Part shown: positions 27,217 through 34,993 of the stretch, piece after piece
Layout: each line of letters starts with the position of its first letter
Numbering within the stretch: position 1 is the first letter of the stretch
NCBI RefSeq assembly: GCF_000382045.1
Contig: NZ_KB907457.1
Coordinates: 186,001 to 250,000 of the forward strand
Direction: 5' to 3'
From: Variovorax atrisoli 110B
GTDB taxonomy: Bacteria; Pseudomonadota; Gammaproteobacteria; Burkholderiales; Burkholderiaceae_C
DNA length: 64,000 nucleotides
Position numbers and translations under genes: made by a program
Notes under the pieces: generated by a model
The model's input: the letters and a program-made list of their open reading frames with translations, nothing else
Told to the model about the DNA's origin: nothing
Database searches by the model: none

Positions 27217-27750
27217 CTACGCACCAATGCTCAAAAACTGGGGTTGCTGCGAAAGCGCCTGCAGGTTGACTTCCTGCCAGCGCTCCCCTGCCGCATCGGT
27301 GAACAGATGTCCGTGCCATGCGGGTGCGTCTGCGCCGGGAGGTTCGGACGCCGTGAAGGCCTCCGCCCCCCGCAACCCCGCCAGTCGATCGACCAGCAAT
27401 GCGCAGTTGACTTCGAGCAGCTCGTTGAAAGCAACGAGCCGCGACTGGATGCGCGCCGCCTCGGTGGCGGCCAGCGCGGCAGGAACGCCGGTGGCGAATG
27501 CCGAAAGCTGCACGACGCCGTAGAGGCCGCCGCGCAGGTTGGCAACGCCCAGAAACCACGGCTCCGTGTAGGGCACGGGCTGCGGCGGCGTCCAGGGAAA
27601 GATCTCGCCGGCGTGTCCCAGCGGAAAGAGGTATTTGCCCTCGCCGGCCTCGACCGCCAGCCAGGTGGCGGCCACGCCCGTCGTGCGAGCGGCCTGCAGG
27701 CGGCTCGCCAGCCGGGACTGGAAGGCTCTCAGAGCATCGCGATTCGCCAT
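27217..27750 (-). CDS. pilI: PilI: CheW-like coupling protein
   Basis: This 177-residue CheW-domain protein couples the PilJ receptor to the ChpA kinase. The features are WLAVEAGEGKYLFPLG at the start of the domain, an EIFPWTPPQPVPYTEPWFLGVANLRG segment characteristic of CheW beta strands, and LLVDRLAGLRG. It lies 19 bases downstream of pilH and 43 bases before pilJ. Confidence 0.93.
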   Translation of the reverse strand: MANRDALRAFQSRLASRLQAARTTGVAATWLAVEAGEGKYLFPLGHAGEIFPWTPPQPVPYTEPWFLGVANLRGGLYGVVQLSAFATGVPAALAATEAARIQSRLVAFNELLEVNCALLVDRLAGLRGAEAFTASEPPGADAPAWHGHLFTDAAGERWQEVNLQALSQQPQFLSIGA

Positions 27751-27769
27751 GGACTCGGCAGGCTTTCGC

Positions 27770-28135
27770 TCAGTTCAGGGCGCTGATCTTGGACATCAGG
27801 TCGGCGGCGTTGACCGGCTTCACGATGTAGTCGCGCGCGCCTTGGCGCATGCCCCAGACGCGGTCGGTCTCCTGGTTCTTGCTGGTGCACAGGATGATCG
27901 GGATCGCCGAGTACTTCGGGTCGCGGGCAATGGCGCGCGTGAGCTGGAAACCGTTCTGGCCGGGCATGACCACGTCCATGAGGATCAGATCGGGGTGCTC
28001 CTCCTCGAGGCGGCGCATGGCGTCGTCGGCGTTCTCGGCCGTCTTGACGGCGAAGCCGTTCTTCTGGAGGAGGTCGGACAGGAACACCAGTTCCGTCTTG
28101 GAGTCGTCGACGACGAGGATTTTTCGAATGGGCAT
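27770..28135 (-). CDS. pilH: PilH: CheY-like response regulator
   Basis: This 121-residue single receiver domain has acidic residues at VVDDS, phospho-acceptor Asp54 in LILMDVVMPG, a conserved Thr/Ser in LCTSK, and Lys in IVKPV. It is proposed to oppose PilG in control of pilus retraction or act as a phosphate sink. The start overlaps the pilG stop by one base (TAATG). Confidence 0.94.
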   Translation of the reverse strand: MPIRKILVVDDSKTELVFLSDLLQKNGFAVKTAENADDAMRRLEEEHPDLILMDVVMPGQNGFQLTRAIARDPKYSAIPIILCTSKNQETDRVWGMRQGARDYIVKPVNAADLMSKISALN

Positions 28136-28533
28136 TACTGCGCTTCCTGTTGAACGGTGCCAAACTGCTGCACGGCCTGCAGCAGCTGGTCTTTGGTGAA
28201 AGGCTTGGTCAGGTAGTCCTGGGAACCGACCATGCGGCCGCGTGCCTTGTCGAATACACCGTCTTTCGAAGACAGCATGACGACCGGGACGTTGGAAAAG
28301 TGGGCGTTGCGCTTGATGATGGCGCAGGTCTGGTAGCCGTCGAGACGCGGCATCAGGATGTCGCAGAAAATCAGGTGCGGCTTGTGGTCGTTGACCTTGG
28401 AGAGTGCGTCAAAGCCGTCCTCGGCGAGAAGAACTTCATGCCCACCCTGCTTCAGAAAAATCTCGGCACTGCGCCGGATGGTGTTGCTGTCGTCGATGAC
28501 CAGCACCTTGTAACCAGATCCATTCGGGCCCAT
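28135..28533 (-). CDS. pilG: PilG: CheY-like response regulator
   Basis: This 132-residue receiver domain has VIDDSNTIRRSAE, Asp58 in LIFCDILMPRLDG, LSSKDG and TKPF. PilG is the regulator that promotes pilus extension when phosphorylated by ChpA. It is the first pil gene of the cluster and follows the rubredoxin gene by 84 bases on the same strand. Confidence 0.95.
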   Translation of the reverse strand: MGPNGSGYKVLVIDDSNTIRRSAEIFLKQGGHEVLLAEDGFDALSKVNDHKPHLIFCDILMPRLDGYQTCAIIKRNAHFSNVPVVMLSSKDGVFDKARGRMVGSQDYLTKPFTKDQLLQAVQQFGTVQQEAQ

Positions 28534-28617
28534 TGCAAACGCTCCTGCTCATGAGACTTGGAAGCCCGCCGCGCCGAACACCGACGCAGACCGCGTAGCT
28601 CTATCTATGCCATGCTT

Positions 28618-28788
28618 TCAGATTTCAACCATTTCGAAGTCTTCCTTGCGCGCACCGCACTCAGGACAGGTCCAGTTCATCGGAACGTCGGCCCAGGCCG
28701 TGCCTGCCGCGATGCCGTCTTCCGGTACACCAACCGCTTCGTCATAGATCCACCCACAAATCAGGCACATCCAAGTTTTCGTATTCAT
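28618..28788 (-). CDS. rubA: Rubredoxin
   Basis: A 56-residue open frame (MNTKTWMCLICGWIYDEA at the start) has the two iron-binding CxxCG pairs: Cys8/Cys11 and Cys41/Cys44 in TCPECG. The conserved GWIYDE and PEDGI segments of type I rubredoxins are present, along with the late KEDFE. It carries electrons in the cytoplasm, for example to alkane hydroxylases or peroxide-reducing enzymes. It lies upstream of pilG on the same strand and is divergent from thiD. Confidence 0.95.
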   Translation of the reverse strand: MNTKTWMCLICGWIYDEAVGVPEDGIAAGTAWADVPMNWTCPECGARKEDFEMVEI

Positions 28789-28899
28789 CGGAGCTTAAAG
28801 TCCTTGTTCATTAAATGCAACGAGTGTATCTATGCGTATCTCCCTGGCAGACTGTAAACGTCGCGCCTATGCCACCATCCAGGGGATTCCGCACGGCGT

Positions 28900-29865
28900 A
28901 TGACCATCTACTTACTTCCAGCAGACAACGCCCGTAAACCGGGCGATCTTAACGACCCCTCGCAGGATGCCGGACAGCAGGCCGAGCACGACCTGAATCC
29001 GCCCTGCGTGCTGGTGTTCAACGCCAGCGACCCCAGCGGCGCGGGCGGCCTTGGCGCGGACGCCCTGGCCATGGGGTCGGTAGGCGCACACATCCTGCCG
29101 GTCGTCACGGGCGCCTACGCACGCGACACGGCCGAGATTTTCGATCACTTCCCCTTCGACGAGGAGGCCATCGCCGAGCAGGCGCGCTCGATCCTGGAGG
29201 ACGTGGAGGTCCAGCTGATCAAGGTCGGCTTCGCCGGAACCACCGAGGCGCTCAGCACCATCGCGGAAACCGCCGCCGACTATCCGGAGGTGCCCGTGGT
29301 GGCCTACATGCCCAACCTGTCGTGGTGGGACGAGAACCTGATCGAGCCCTATCTCGACGCTTTCCGCGAGCTCGTCCTGCCCCAGACGACGGTGTTGGTA
29401 GGAAACCACAGCACGCTGTGGCGCTGGCTGCTTCCGGACTGGAACGGCGATCGGCCGCCCGGCGCGCGCGACATCGCCAAGGCCGCCGGCGAGTTCGGCG
29501 TGCCCTACACGCTGGTGACCGGCCTGGTGCTGCCCGACCAGTTCATCGACAACGTGCTGGCCTCGCCGCAGTCGGTGCTCGCCAGCGAGAAGTACGAGCG
29601 GCTCGAGGCCGTCTTCGCCGGTGCGGGCGACACCCTCTCCGCCGCGCTGGCCGCCCTGCTCGCCAGCGGCGCCGACCTGGTCGCCGCAACCACCGAGGCC
29701 CTGGCCTACATGGACCGCTGCCTCGACGCGGGCTTCCGCCCGGGCATGGGCCACGTGCTGCCCGACCGCCTCTTCTGGGCCGAGCCCGAACCCGAGGAGG
29801 AAGGCGACGAGGACCCGGACGCCCCGCCCGACTTCGCCCTTCCCCCACACGACACCCGCCACTGA
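28900..29865 (+). CDS. thiD: Hydroxymethylpyrimidine/phosphomethylpyrimidine kinase
   Basis: This 321-residue ribokinase-fold enzyme phosphorylates HMP and HMP-P in thiamine synthesis. FNASDPSGAGGLGADA near residue 40 is the family's N-terminal substrate loop. The C-terminal AGAGDTLSAALAALL is the anion-hole motif. It is longer than E. coli ThiD (266), with about 35 extra N-terminal residues and an acidic tail. hemL follows after a half copy of the repeat, an arrangement frequent in betaproteobacteria. Confidence 0.92.
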   Translation: MTIYLLPADNARKPGDLNDPSQDAGQQAEHDLNPPCVLVFNASDPSGAGGLGADALAMGSVGAHILPVVTGAYARDTAEIFDHFPFDEEAIAEQARSILEDVEVQLIKVGFAGTTEALSTIAETAADYPEVPVVAYMPNLSWWDENLIEPYLDAFRELVLPQTTVLVGNHSTLWRWLLPDWNGDRPPGARDIAKAAGEFGVPYTLVTGLVLPDQFIDNVLASPQSVLASEKYERLEAVFAGAGDTLSAALAALLASGADLVAATTEALAYMDRCLDAGFRPGMGHVLPDRLFWAEPEPEEEGDEDPDAPPDFALPPHDTRH

Positions 29866-29866
29866 A

Positions 29867-29941
29867 ATGCTGCTCGTCCCCAGGCCGCGCGCACTTCGAG
29901 CCGCTTCGCCGGCCCCTGCCGGGGGCACGCCGGCCGCTCCC
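29867..29941 (+). repeat. Intergenic structured repeat, copy 7 (half copy)
   Basis: It lies between thiD and hemL. The GCTCGTCCCCAGGC...GCGCACTTCG...CGCTTCGCCGG half and the CCCC-TGCC-GGGG hairpin are kept. The CCGGC-NNN-GCCGG half is lost. Orientation on the plus strand matches its plus-strand neighbours. Confidence 0.75.
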
Positions 29942-29965
29942 ACTGAAAACCTCTGCTGAGTCCCG

Positions 29966-31252
29966 ATGCCAAGTACCGACCGCAACGACATTCTTTTCGA
30001 GCGCGCCCGCGCCGTGATTCCCGGCGGCGTGAACTCGCCCGTGCGTGCCTTCAAGGCCGTGGGCGGCACGCCCCGCTTCGTGCAGCGCGCCCAGGGCGCC
30101 TATTTCTGGGACGCCAACGACAAGCGCTACATCGACTACATCGGCTCCTGGGGCCCGATGATCCTGGGACACGGCCACCCCGCCGTGGTCGAGGCGGTGC
30201 AGAAGGCCGTGCTCGAAGGCTTCTCGTACGGCGCGCCGACCGAGCGCGAGGTCGAGCTGGCAGAGGCCATCCTCGCGCTGGTGCCTTCGATGGAAATGGT
30301 GCGGCTCGTGAGCTCGGGCACCGAGGCGGCCATGAGCGCCCTGCGTCTGGCGCGCGGCGCCACCGGCCGCAAGAGCATCGTCAAGTTCGAGGGCTGCTAC
30401 CACGGCCATGCCGACGCGCTGCTCGTGAAGGCCGGCTCCGGCCTCGCCACCTTCGGCAATCCCACCTCCGCCGGCGTGCCGCCCGAGGTGGTGCAGCACA
30501 CCATCGTGCTCGAATACAACAACCTGCAGCAACTGGAAGAAGCCTTCGCGCTGCACGGCAAGGACATCGCCTGCCTGATGATCGAGGCGATCGCCGGCAA
30601 CATGAACTTCGTGCGCGCCACGCCCGAGTTCGCCCGCCGCTGCCGCGAGCTCTGCACGCAGCACGGCGCCCTGCTGGTCTTCGACGAGGTGATGACGGGC
30701 TTCCGCGTGGGCCTGCACGGCGCGCAGGGCGTGCTGGGCATCAAGCCCGACCTCACGGTGCTTGGCAAGGTCATCGGCGGCGGCATGCCTCTCGCGGCCT
30801 TCGGCGGCCCGCGCGCGATCATGGAGCAGCTCGCGCCGCTGGGGCCGGTCTACCAGGCGGGCACGCTGTCGGGCAATCCGGTGGCCACGGCATGCGGCCT
30901 CGCCACGCTGAAGGAGATCGCGAAGCCCGGTTTCTACGAAGCGCTCGGCAAGAAGACGCGCTCGCTCGTCGACGGGCTCAAGGCTGCCGCGGCGGCCGAA
31001 GGCCAGCCCTTCAGCGCCGACAGCGAAGGCGGCATGTTCGGCTTCTTCCTGATGAAGGACCTGCCGCAGAACTATGCCACCGTGATGACAACCGACAACG
31101 CCAAGTTCAATGCGTTGTTTCATGGTCTGCTGGATCGCGGCGTGTATATTGCGCCCGCGCTTTACGAAGCAGGCTTCGTGAGCGCGGCACACAGCGACGA
31201 GGACATCGCCGCCACCATCGAAGCCGCACGACAAATCTTCAGCACACCCTAG
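29966..31252 (+). CDS. hemL: Glutamate-1-semialdehyde 2,1-aminomutase
   Basis: This 428-residue PLP enzyme of the C5 tetrapyrrole pathway converts glutamate-1-semialdehyde to 5-aminolevulinate. The N-terminal IPGGVNSPVRAF and SSGTEAAMSALRLAR segments are diagnostic. Lys268 in LGKVIGGGMPLAAFGG is the PLP-binding residue. Length is typical. It reads out of thiD and is followed after five bases by a small secreted-protein gene. Confidence 0.97.
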   Translation: MPSTDRNDILFERARAVIPGGVNSPVRAFKAVGGTPRFVQRAQGAYFWDANDKRYIDYIGSWGPMILGHGHPAVVEAVQKAVLEGFSYGAPTEREVELAEAILALVPSMEMVRLVSSGTEAAMSALRLARGATGRKSIVKFEGCYHGHADALLVKAGSGLATFGNPTSAGVPPEVVQHTIVLEYNNLQQLEEAFALHGKDIACLMIEAIAGNMNFVRATPEFARRCRELCTQHGALLVFDEVMTGFRVGLHGAQGVLGIKPDLTVLGKVIGGGMPLAAFGGPRAIMEQLAPLGPVYQAGTLSGNPVATACGLATLKEIAKPGFYEALGKKTRSLVDGLKAAAAAEGQPFSADSEGGMFGFFLMKDLPQNYATVMTTDNAKFNALFHGLLDRGVYIAPALYEAGFVSAAHSDEDIAATIEAARQIFSTP

Positions 31253-31257
31253 CCACC

Positions 31258-31743
31258 ATGAACTCCCTGCGCACGCTGCCGGCCCTGAGCATCGCTCTTC
31301 TCATTCCCGGCTTCGCAGCGGCGCAGGACTCGTCCTTCGATCCGAAGAACATCTGGATCAACCCCGGCTTCTACTCGGCGCATTTCGACAGCGGCAAGGG
31401 CCTGGAGAACGTCAACCAGGGCCTGGGCTTCGAGTACCCGCTGAACGATACCTTCCGCGTCACCGCGGGCACCTTCCGCAACAGCGACCGCCGGCAGTCG
31501 AACTACGTGGGGCTGTATGCGCTGCCCTTCGAGTTCTACGGCGTGAAGTTCGGCGCCGTGGTCGGCGGCTTCGACGGCTACCCCAACTACCGCAACGGCA
31601 ACTGGTTCCCCGCCATCCTTCCGGTGGCCGCCATCGAGGGCAAGAACTGGGGCCTCAACATCGCCTACGTACCGACGATCAAGAACCGGCTGTACGGCGC
31701 GGTCACCTTCCAGCTGAAGTACCGCTTCGGCACGCACGAGTAA
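31258..31743 (+). CDS. Small predicted outer-membrane beta-barrel protein, function unknown
   Basis: A 161-residue product with a signal peptide (about 22 residues, ending GFAAA|QD). The mature part alternates polar and aromatic residues in short strands with Gly/Asn turns. It ends in a strand (TFQLKYRF) near the C-terminus, as outer-membrane barrels do. It starts five bases after hemL and is probably co-transcribed. I do not recognise the family. A PagP-like or phage-related barrel is possible but not demonstrated. Confidence 0.75.
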   Translation: MNSLRTLPALSIALLIPGFAAAQDSSFDPKNIWINPGFYSAHFDSGKGLENVNQGLGFEYPLNDTFRVTAGTFRNSDRRQSNYVGLYALPFEFYGVKFGAVVGGFDGYPNYRNGNWFPAILPVAAIEGKNWGLNIAYVPTIKNRLYGAVTFQLKYRFGTHE

Positions 31744-31760
31744 GCCGGCCTTCGGCTTGT

Positions 31761-32204
31761 CTATCGGGTCGTGACTTTCACGAGCCTGGTCACCGGCTTG
31801 CCGTCCACCAGGACAGGCTTGTGCTGGTCGTCGGCCAGCAGGATGCCGATCACGTGCTCTCCCGTCGGCGACGGGCATGGACCGAAGCGCGCCTTGATCA
31901 GCTCTCCGCCGAAGTCGCTGTTCATGCTGTTGTAGGGACGGCCCGGCAGGTTGCAGCTGTCGCCTTCGGGATCGATCTTCATGTGGATGTGGCCACAGCG
32001 CTTGTCGCCGCCGCATTGGCCGGCGGCGAGCAGCCTGTAGTTGCTCTGCACGACCACGCCGATGGAGCGCTCGGCATCGCTGCCCAGTTGCACGACAGCC
32101 CCTTCGGGCGGCCAGACGATCTGCAATGTCGGTGCGGACTCCTGGGCCGATGCCGCGCCTGCCCAAAGGGCCGCGGCGAACAGAAAAGCAAGACGGATAT
32201 GCAT
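31761..32204 (-). CDS. Secreted periplasmic protein of unknown function
   Basis: A 147-residue protein with a signal peptide (about 20 residues, GAASA|QE). It has four Cys in the mature part, two in CGGDKRC, plus a GHIHMKID stretch and a C-terminal LVDGKPVTRLVKVTT strand. The Cys pairs may form disulfides and the His-rich stretch may bind a metal. No family is recognised. It is divergent from a TetR regulator with a small palindrome in the gap, so it could be the regulator's target. Confidence 0.8.
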   Translation of the reverse strand: MHIRLAFLFAAALWAGAASAQESAPTLQIVWPPEGAVVQLGSDAERSIGVVVQSNYRLLAAGQCGGDKRCGHIHMKIDPEGDSCNLPGRPYNSMNSDFGGELIKARFGPCPSPTGEHVIGILLADDQHKPVLVDGKPVTRLVKVTTR

Positions 32205-32297
32205 GAGAGCTCCAGTTGGAACGATGGATGGAAATGGTTCGGATACCGCGCATGTAATCAATGCATACATCGCGGCAGGGCGCAGTCTAGCGCAAAA

Positions 32298-32310
32298 TAA
32301 GCAGCGCTTA
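32298..32310. promoter_or_regulatory. Possible TetR operator
   Basis: TAAGC-AGC-GCTTA forms a short palindrome 26 bases before the TetR start, in the gap shared with the divergent secreted-protein gene. It is short, so the call is tentative. Confidence 0.3.
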
Positions 32311-32336
32311 CATTGAATGCAGCAAGCTCCATCCCC

Positions 32337-33059
32337 ATGGCCACTCGCCCCCCCTCTCCGCCCGCTCCCGAACCCCGCGCCTATCACCACGGCAACCTGC
32401 GCGAGGCGCTGATCGAGGCGGCCGTCGAGCTGATCGAGCGCGACGGCCTCGACAAGCTCAGCGTGCGCGAAGCGGCCAAGCGCGCGGGCGTGTCGCCGGG
32501 CGCGCCGTTCCGTCATTTCGCGACCAAGACCGCGCTGCTGACGGCCGTGGCCGAGCAGGCGACACAGCGGCTGCGCATGCACGTGGAGGAAGCCGTGGCG
32601 GCCGCGTCCGAAGCGCCGCCGCTGGCGCGCTTCGGCGCCATCGGCCATGCCTACATCGAATGGGCGCGCGCGAACCCGACGCACTTTCGCGTCATCAGCG
32701 AACGCTCGCTGATCGACTACGACGATTCGCCGACGCTGCGCAGCGACAACGAAAAGATCCGCACGCAGATGCGCAAGCTCTTCGACGAGGCATTCGCGCA
32801 AAGCGGCAGCACGACGAATGCCGCCGACGCCGCGCACGCGCAGATCGCCGCGCGCGCGCTGGTCTACGGCTTGGCGCGCATGGCCGTGGACGGACACTTT
32901 CCGGAATGGAGCCTTTCGCGCCAGTCGACCGCCAAGACGATGGCGGGCACGCTGGATTTCTTCATGTCGCTGCTCGCGGGCGCGGCGGAGTCCAGCGCCG
33001 AAGCGGCAGCATCGCCCCAAAAGAAAAAGGCCGAGTCGCGCACGCCAGGGAAGAGCTAG
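32337..33059 (+). CDS. TetR/AcrR-family transcriptional regulator
   Basis: This 240-residue repressor-type regulator has an N-terminal helix-turn-helix (about residues 20-65) in which LSVREAAKRAGVSPGAPFRHF is the recognition part. The C-terminal ligand domain includes the TetR_C WHG-like segment. The ATG at 32337 is used rather than an upstream TTG at 32313. A Lys/Ser-rich tail follows the last helix. It is divergent from a secreted-protein gene, and its ligand is unknown. Confidence 0.9.
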   Translation: MATRPPSPPAPEPRAYHHGNLREALIEAAVELIERDGLDKLSVREAAKRAGVSPGAPFRHFATKTALLTAVAEQATQRLRMHVEEAVAAASEAPPLARFGAIGHAYIEWARANPTHFRVISERSLIDYDDSPTLRSDNEKIRTQMRKLFDEAFAQSGSTTNAADAAHAQIAARALVYGLARMAVDGHFPEWSLSRQSTAKTMAGTLDFFMSLLAGAAESSAEAAASPQKKKAESRTPGKS

Positions 33060-33109
33060 CGGACGGCCCGGCCGCGCCCTGGAACGGGCGCAGGTCGATC
33101 AGTGGCGAA

Positions 33110-34717
33110 TCAGTGGCGGAAGTGCCGCACGCCCGACAGCACCATCACCACGCCGCGCTCGTCGGCAGCGTCGATGACCTCCTGGTCGCGCATCGAGCCG
33201 CCCGGCTGGATCACGCAGCTCGCGCCCGCGTCCACCACCACGTCGAGGCCGTCGCGGAACGGGAAGAAGGCGTCGCTGGCCACGGCCGTGTCCTTCAGCG
33301 ACAGGCCCGCGTGCTCGGCCTTGATGCTGGCGATGCGCGCCGAATCGAGGCGGCTCATCTGGCCTGCACCCACGCCCATGGTCATGCCGTTGGCGCAGAA
33401 CACGATCGCGTTGCTCTTCACGTACTTGGCGACCTTCCATGCGAACAGCAGGTCTTGCAGTTGCTGCGGCGTGGGCTGCTTCTTGCTGACCACCTTGAGG
33501 TCGGTGGCGGCGAGCTCGTGGTTGTCGGCCGTCTGGATCAGCAGGCCCGAGCCGACGCGCTTGACGTCCATGGCGTTGCGGCCGTTGTCCCAGTCGGTGG
33601 CGCCGCCCTTGGGCAGCGCGATCTCGAGCACGCGCACGTTGAGCTTTGCCTTGGTGGCCTGGAACACCTCGAGCGCCTCGGGCGTGTAGCCCGGCGCCAT
33701 CAGCACCTCGACGAACTGCTTGGCGATCTCCTGCGCGGTCGGGCCGTCCACCGGACGGTTGAAGGCAATGATGCCGCCGAAGGCCGAGGTCGGATCGGTC
33801 TTGAAGGCCTTGGAGTAAGCCTCGGCCGCGTCCTTGCCGATGGCCACGCCACAGGGGTTGGCGTGCTTCACGATCACGCAGGCGGGCACGTCGAAGCTCT
33901 TCACGCACTCCCACGCCGCATCGGCGTCGGCGATGTTGTTGTAGCTCAGCTCCTTGCCCTGCAGCTGCTTGGCCGAAACGAGCGAGCCGGGCGCGGGATG
34001 CAGGTCGCGGTAGAAGGCGGCCTGCTGGTGCGGGTTCTCGCCGTAGCGCAGGTCCTGCACCTTCACGAAGCGGCCGTTGCTCTGCGCCGGGAAGAGCGAG
34101 CGCTTGGGCGCGGGCTGGCCGATGCTGGCGTCGAAGTCGATGGCCGAGAGGTAGTCGCTGATCGCGCCGTCGTAGTCGGCGATGCGGTTGAACGCGGCCA
34201 CCGAGAACGCGAACTTGGTCTTGTCGCTGAGCTTGCCGTCGGCCTTGAGTTCGGCCAGCGCCACGGCGTACTGAGAGGAGTCGGTGAGCACGCCCACGTC
34301 CTTCCAGTTCTTGGCTGCGCTGCGCACCATGGCCGGACCGCCGATGTCGATGTTCTCGATCGCGTCTTCCAGCGTGCAGCCGGGCTTGGCCACCGTGGCC
34401 TCGAACGGGTAAAGGTTGACCACCAGCAGGTCGATGGTGTCGATGCCGTGCTGCTGGATGGCAGCCACGTGCGCGGGCAGATCGCGGCGCGCGAGCAGGC
34501 CGCCGTGGATCTTCGGATGCAGCGTCTTCACGCGGCCGTCGAGCATTTCGGGAAAGCCGGTGTGGTCGGCCACCTCGGTGACGGGCAGGCCCGCATCGGC
34601 GAGCAGCTTGGCGGTGCCGCCTGTGGACAGCAGCTTGATGCCCAGCGCGTGCAGCGCCTGGGCGAATTCGAGGATGCCGGTCTTGTCGGAAACGGAGATG
34701 AGTGCGGTCTGGGCCAT
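33110..34717 (-). CDS. purH: Bifunctional AICAR transformylase / IMP cyclohydrolase
   Basis: This 535-residue enzyme performs the last two steps of IMP synthesis. The N-terminal cyclohydrolase domain (to about 200) begins TALISVSDKTGI and has LSTGGTAKLL and KTLHPKIHGG. The C-terminal transformylase has LRYGENPHQQAA, KHANPCGVA and GMSRLDSARIA-like segments. The start MAQTALIS follows fis by 20 bases, and codons further upstream overlap fis. dusB-fis-purH is a known betaproteobacterial order. Confidence 0.97.
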   Translation of the reverse strand: MAQTALISVSDKTGILEFAQALHALGIKLLSTGGTAKLLADAGLPVTEVADHTGFPEMLDGRVKTLHPKIHGGLLARRDLPAHVAAIQQHGIDTIDLLVVNLYPFEATVAKPGCTLEDAIENIDIGGPAMVRSAAKNWKDVGVLTDSSQYAVALAELKADGKLSDKTKFAFSVAAFNRIADYDGAISDYLSAIDFDASIGQPAPKRSLFPAQSNGRFVKVQDLRYGENPHQQAAFYRDLHPAPGSLVSAKQLQGKELSYNNIADADAAWECVKSFDVPACVIVKHANPCGVAIGKDAAEAYSKAFKTDPTSAFGGIIAFNRPVDGPTAQEIAKQFVEVLMAPGYTPEALEVFQATKAKLNVRVLEIALPKGGATDWDNGRNAMDVKRVGSGLLIQTADNHELAATDLKVVSKKQPTPQQLQDLLFAWKVAKYVKSNAIVFCANGMTMGVGAGQMSRLDSARIASIKAEHAGLSLKDTAVASDAFFPFRDGLDVVVDAGASCVIQPGGSMRDQEVIDAADERGVVMVLSGVRHFRH

Positions 34718-34737
34718 TGGATATGCCGGGGAGTTAT

Positions 34738-34974
34738 TTATTTCAGGAGTTTGTGTTCGACCAGCTTCTTGCGAAGCGTGTTGCGGTTCAGGCCCAGCCA
34801 TTGCGCGGCCTTCGATTGATTGCCCTCGGCGCGCGTCATCACGACATCGAGCAGGGGTTTCTCCACCACGCGCACGAGCATTTCGTACATGCCGTCGGGT
34901 TCGGTGCCGCGCAGGTCGCGGAAGTAGCTGTCCAGACTGGTGCGCACGCAGTCCTCGATGTGTTTCTTGCTCAT
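34738..34974 (-). CDS. fis: Fis-family DNA-binding protein
   Basis: This 78-residue protein has the C-terminal Fis helix-turn-helix GNQSKAAQWLGLNRNTLRKKL. It is shorter than E. coli Fis (98). It acts as a nucleoid-associated regulator or global activator. It starts 19 bases after dusB ends, as in the E. coli dusB-fis operon, and precedes purH. Confidence 0.95.
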   Translation of the reverse strand: MSKKHIEDCVRTSLDSYFRDLRGTEPDGMYEMLVRVVEKPLLDVVMTRAEGNQSKAAQWLGLNRNTLRKKLVEHKLLK

Positions 34975-34993
34975 TGCTTCTTCTTTTCCTCTC

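Noticed and set aside
31742..31758. AAGCCG-GCCTT-CGGCTT hairpin at the end of the barrel-like gene
   Set aside because: The stem is only six pairs and no U run follows. It could stop transcription weakly but is not supported.
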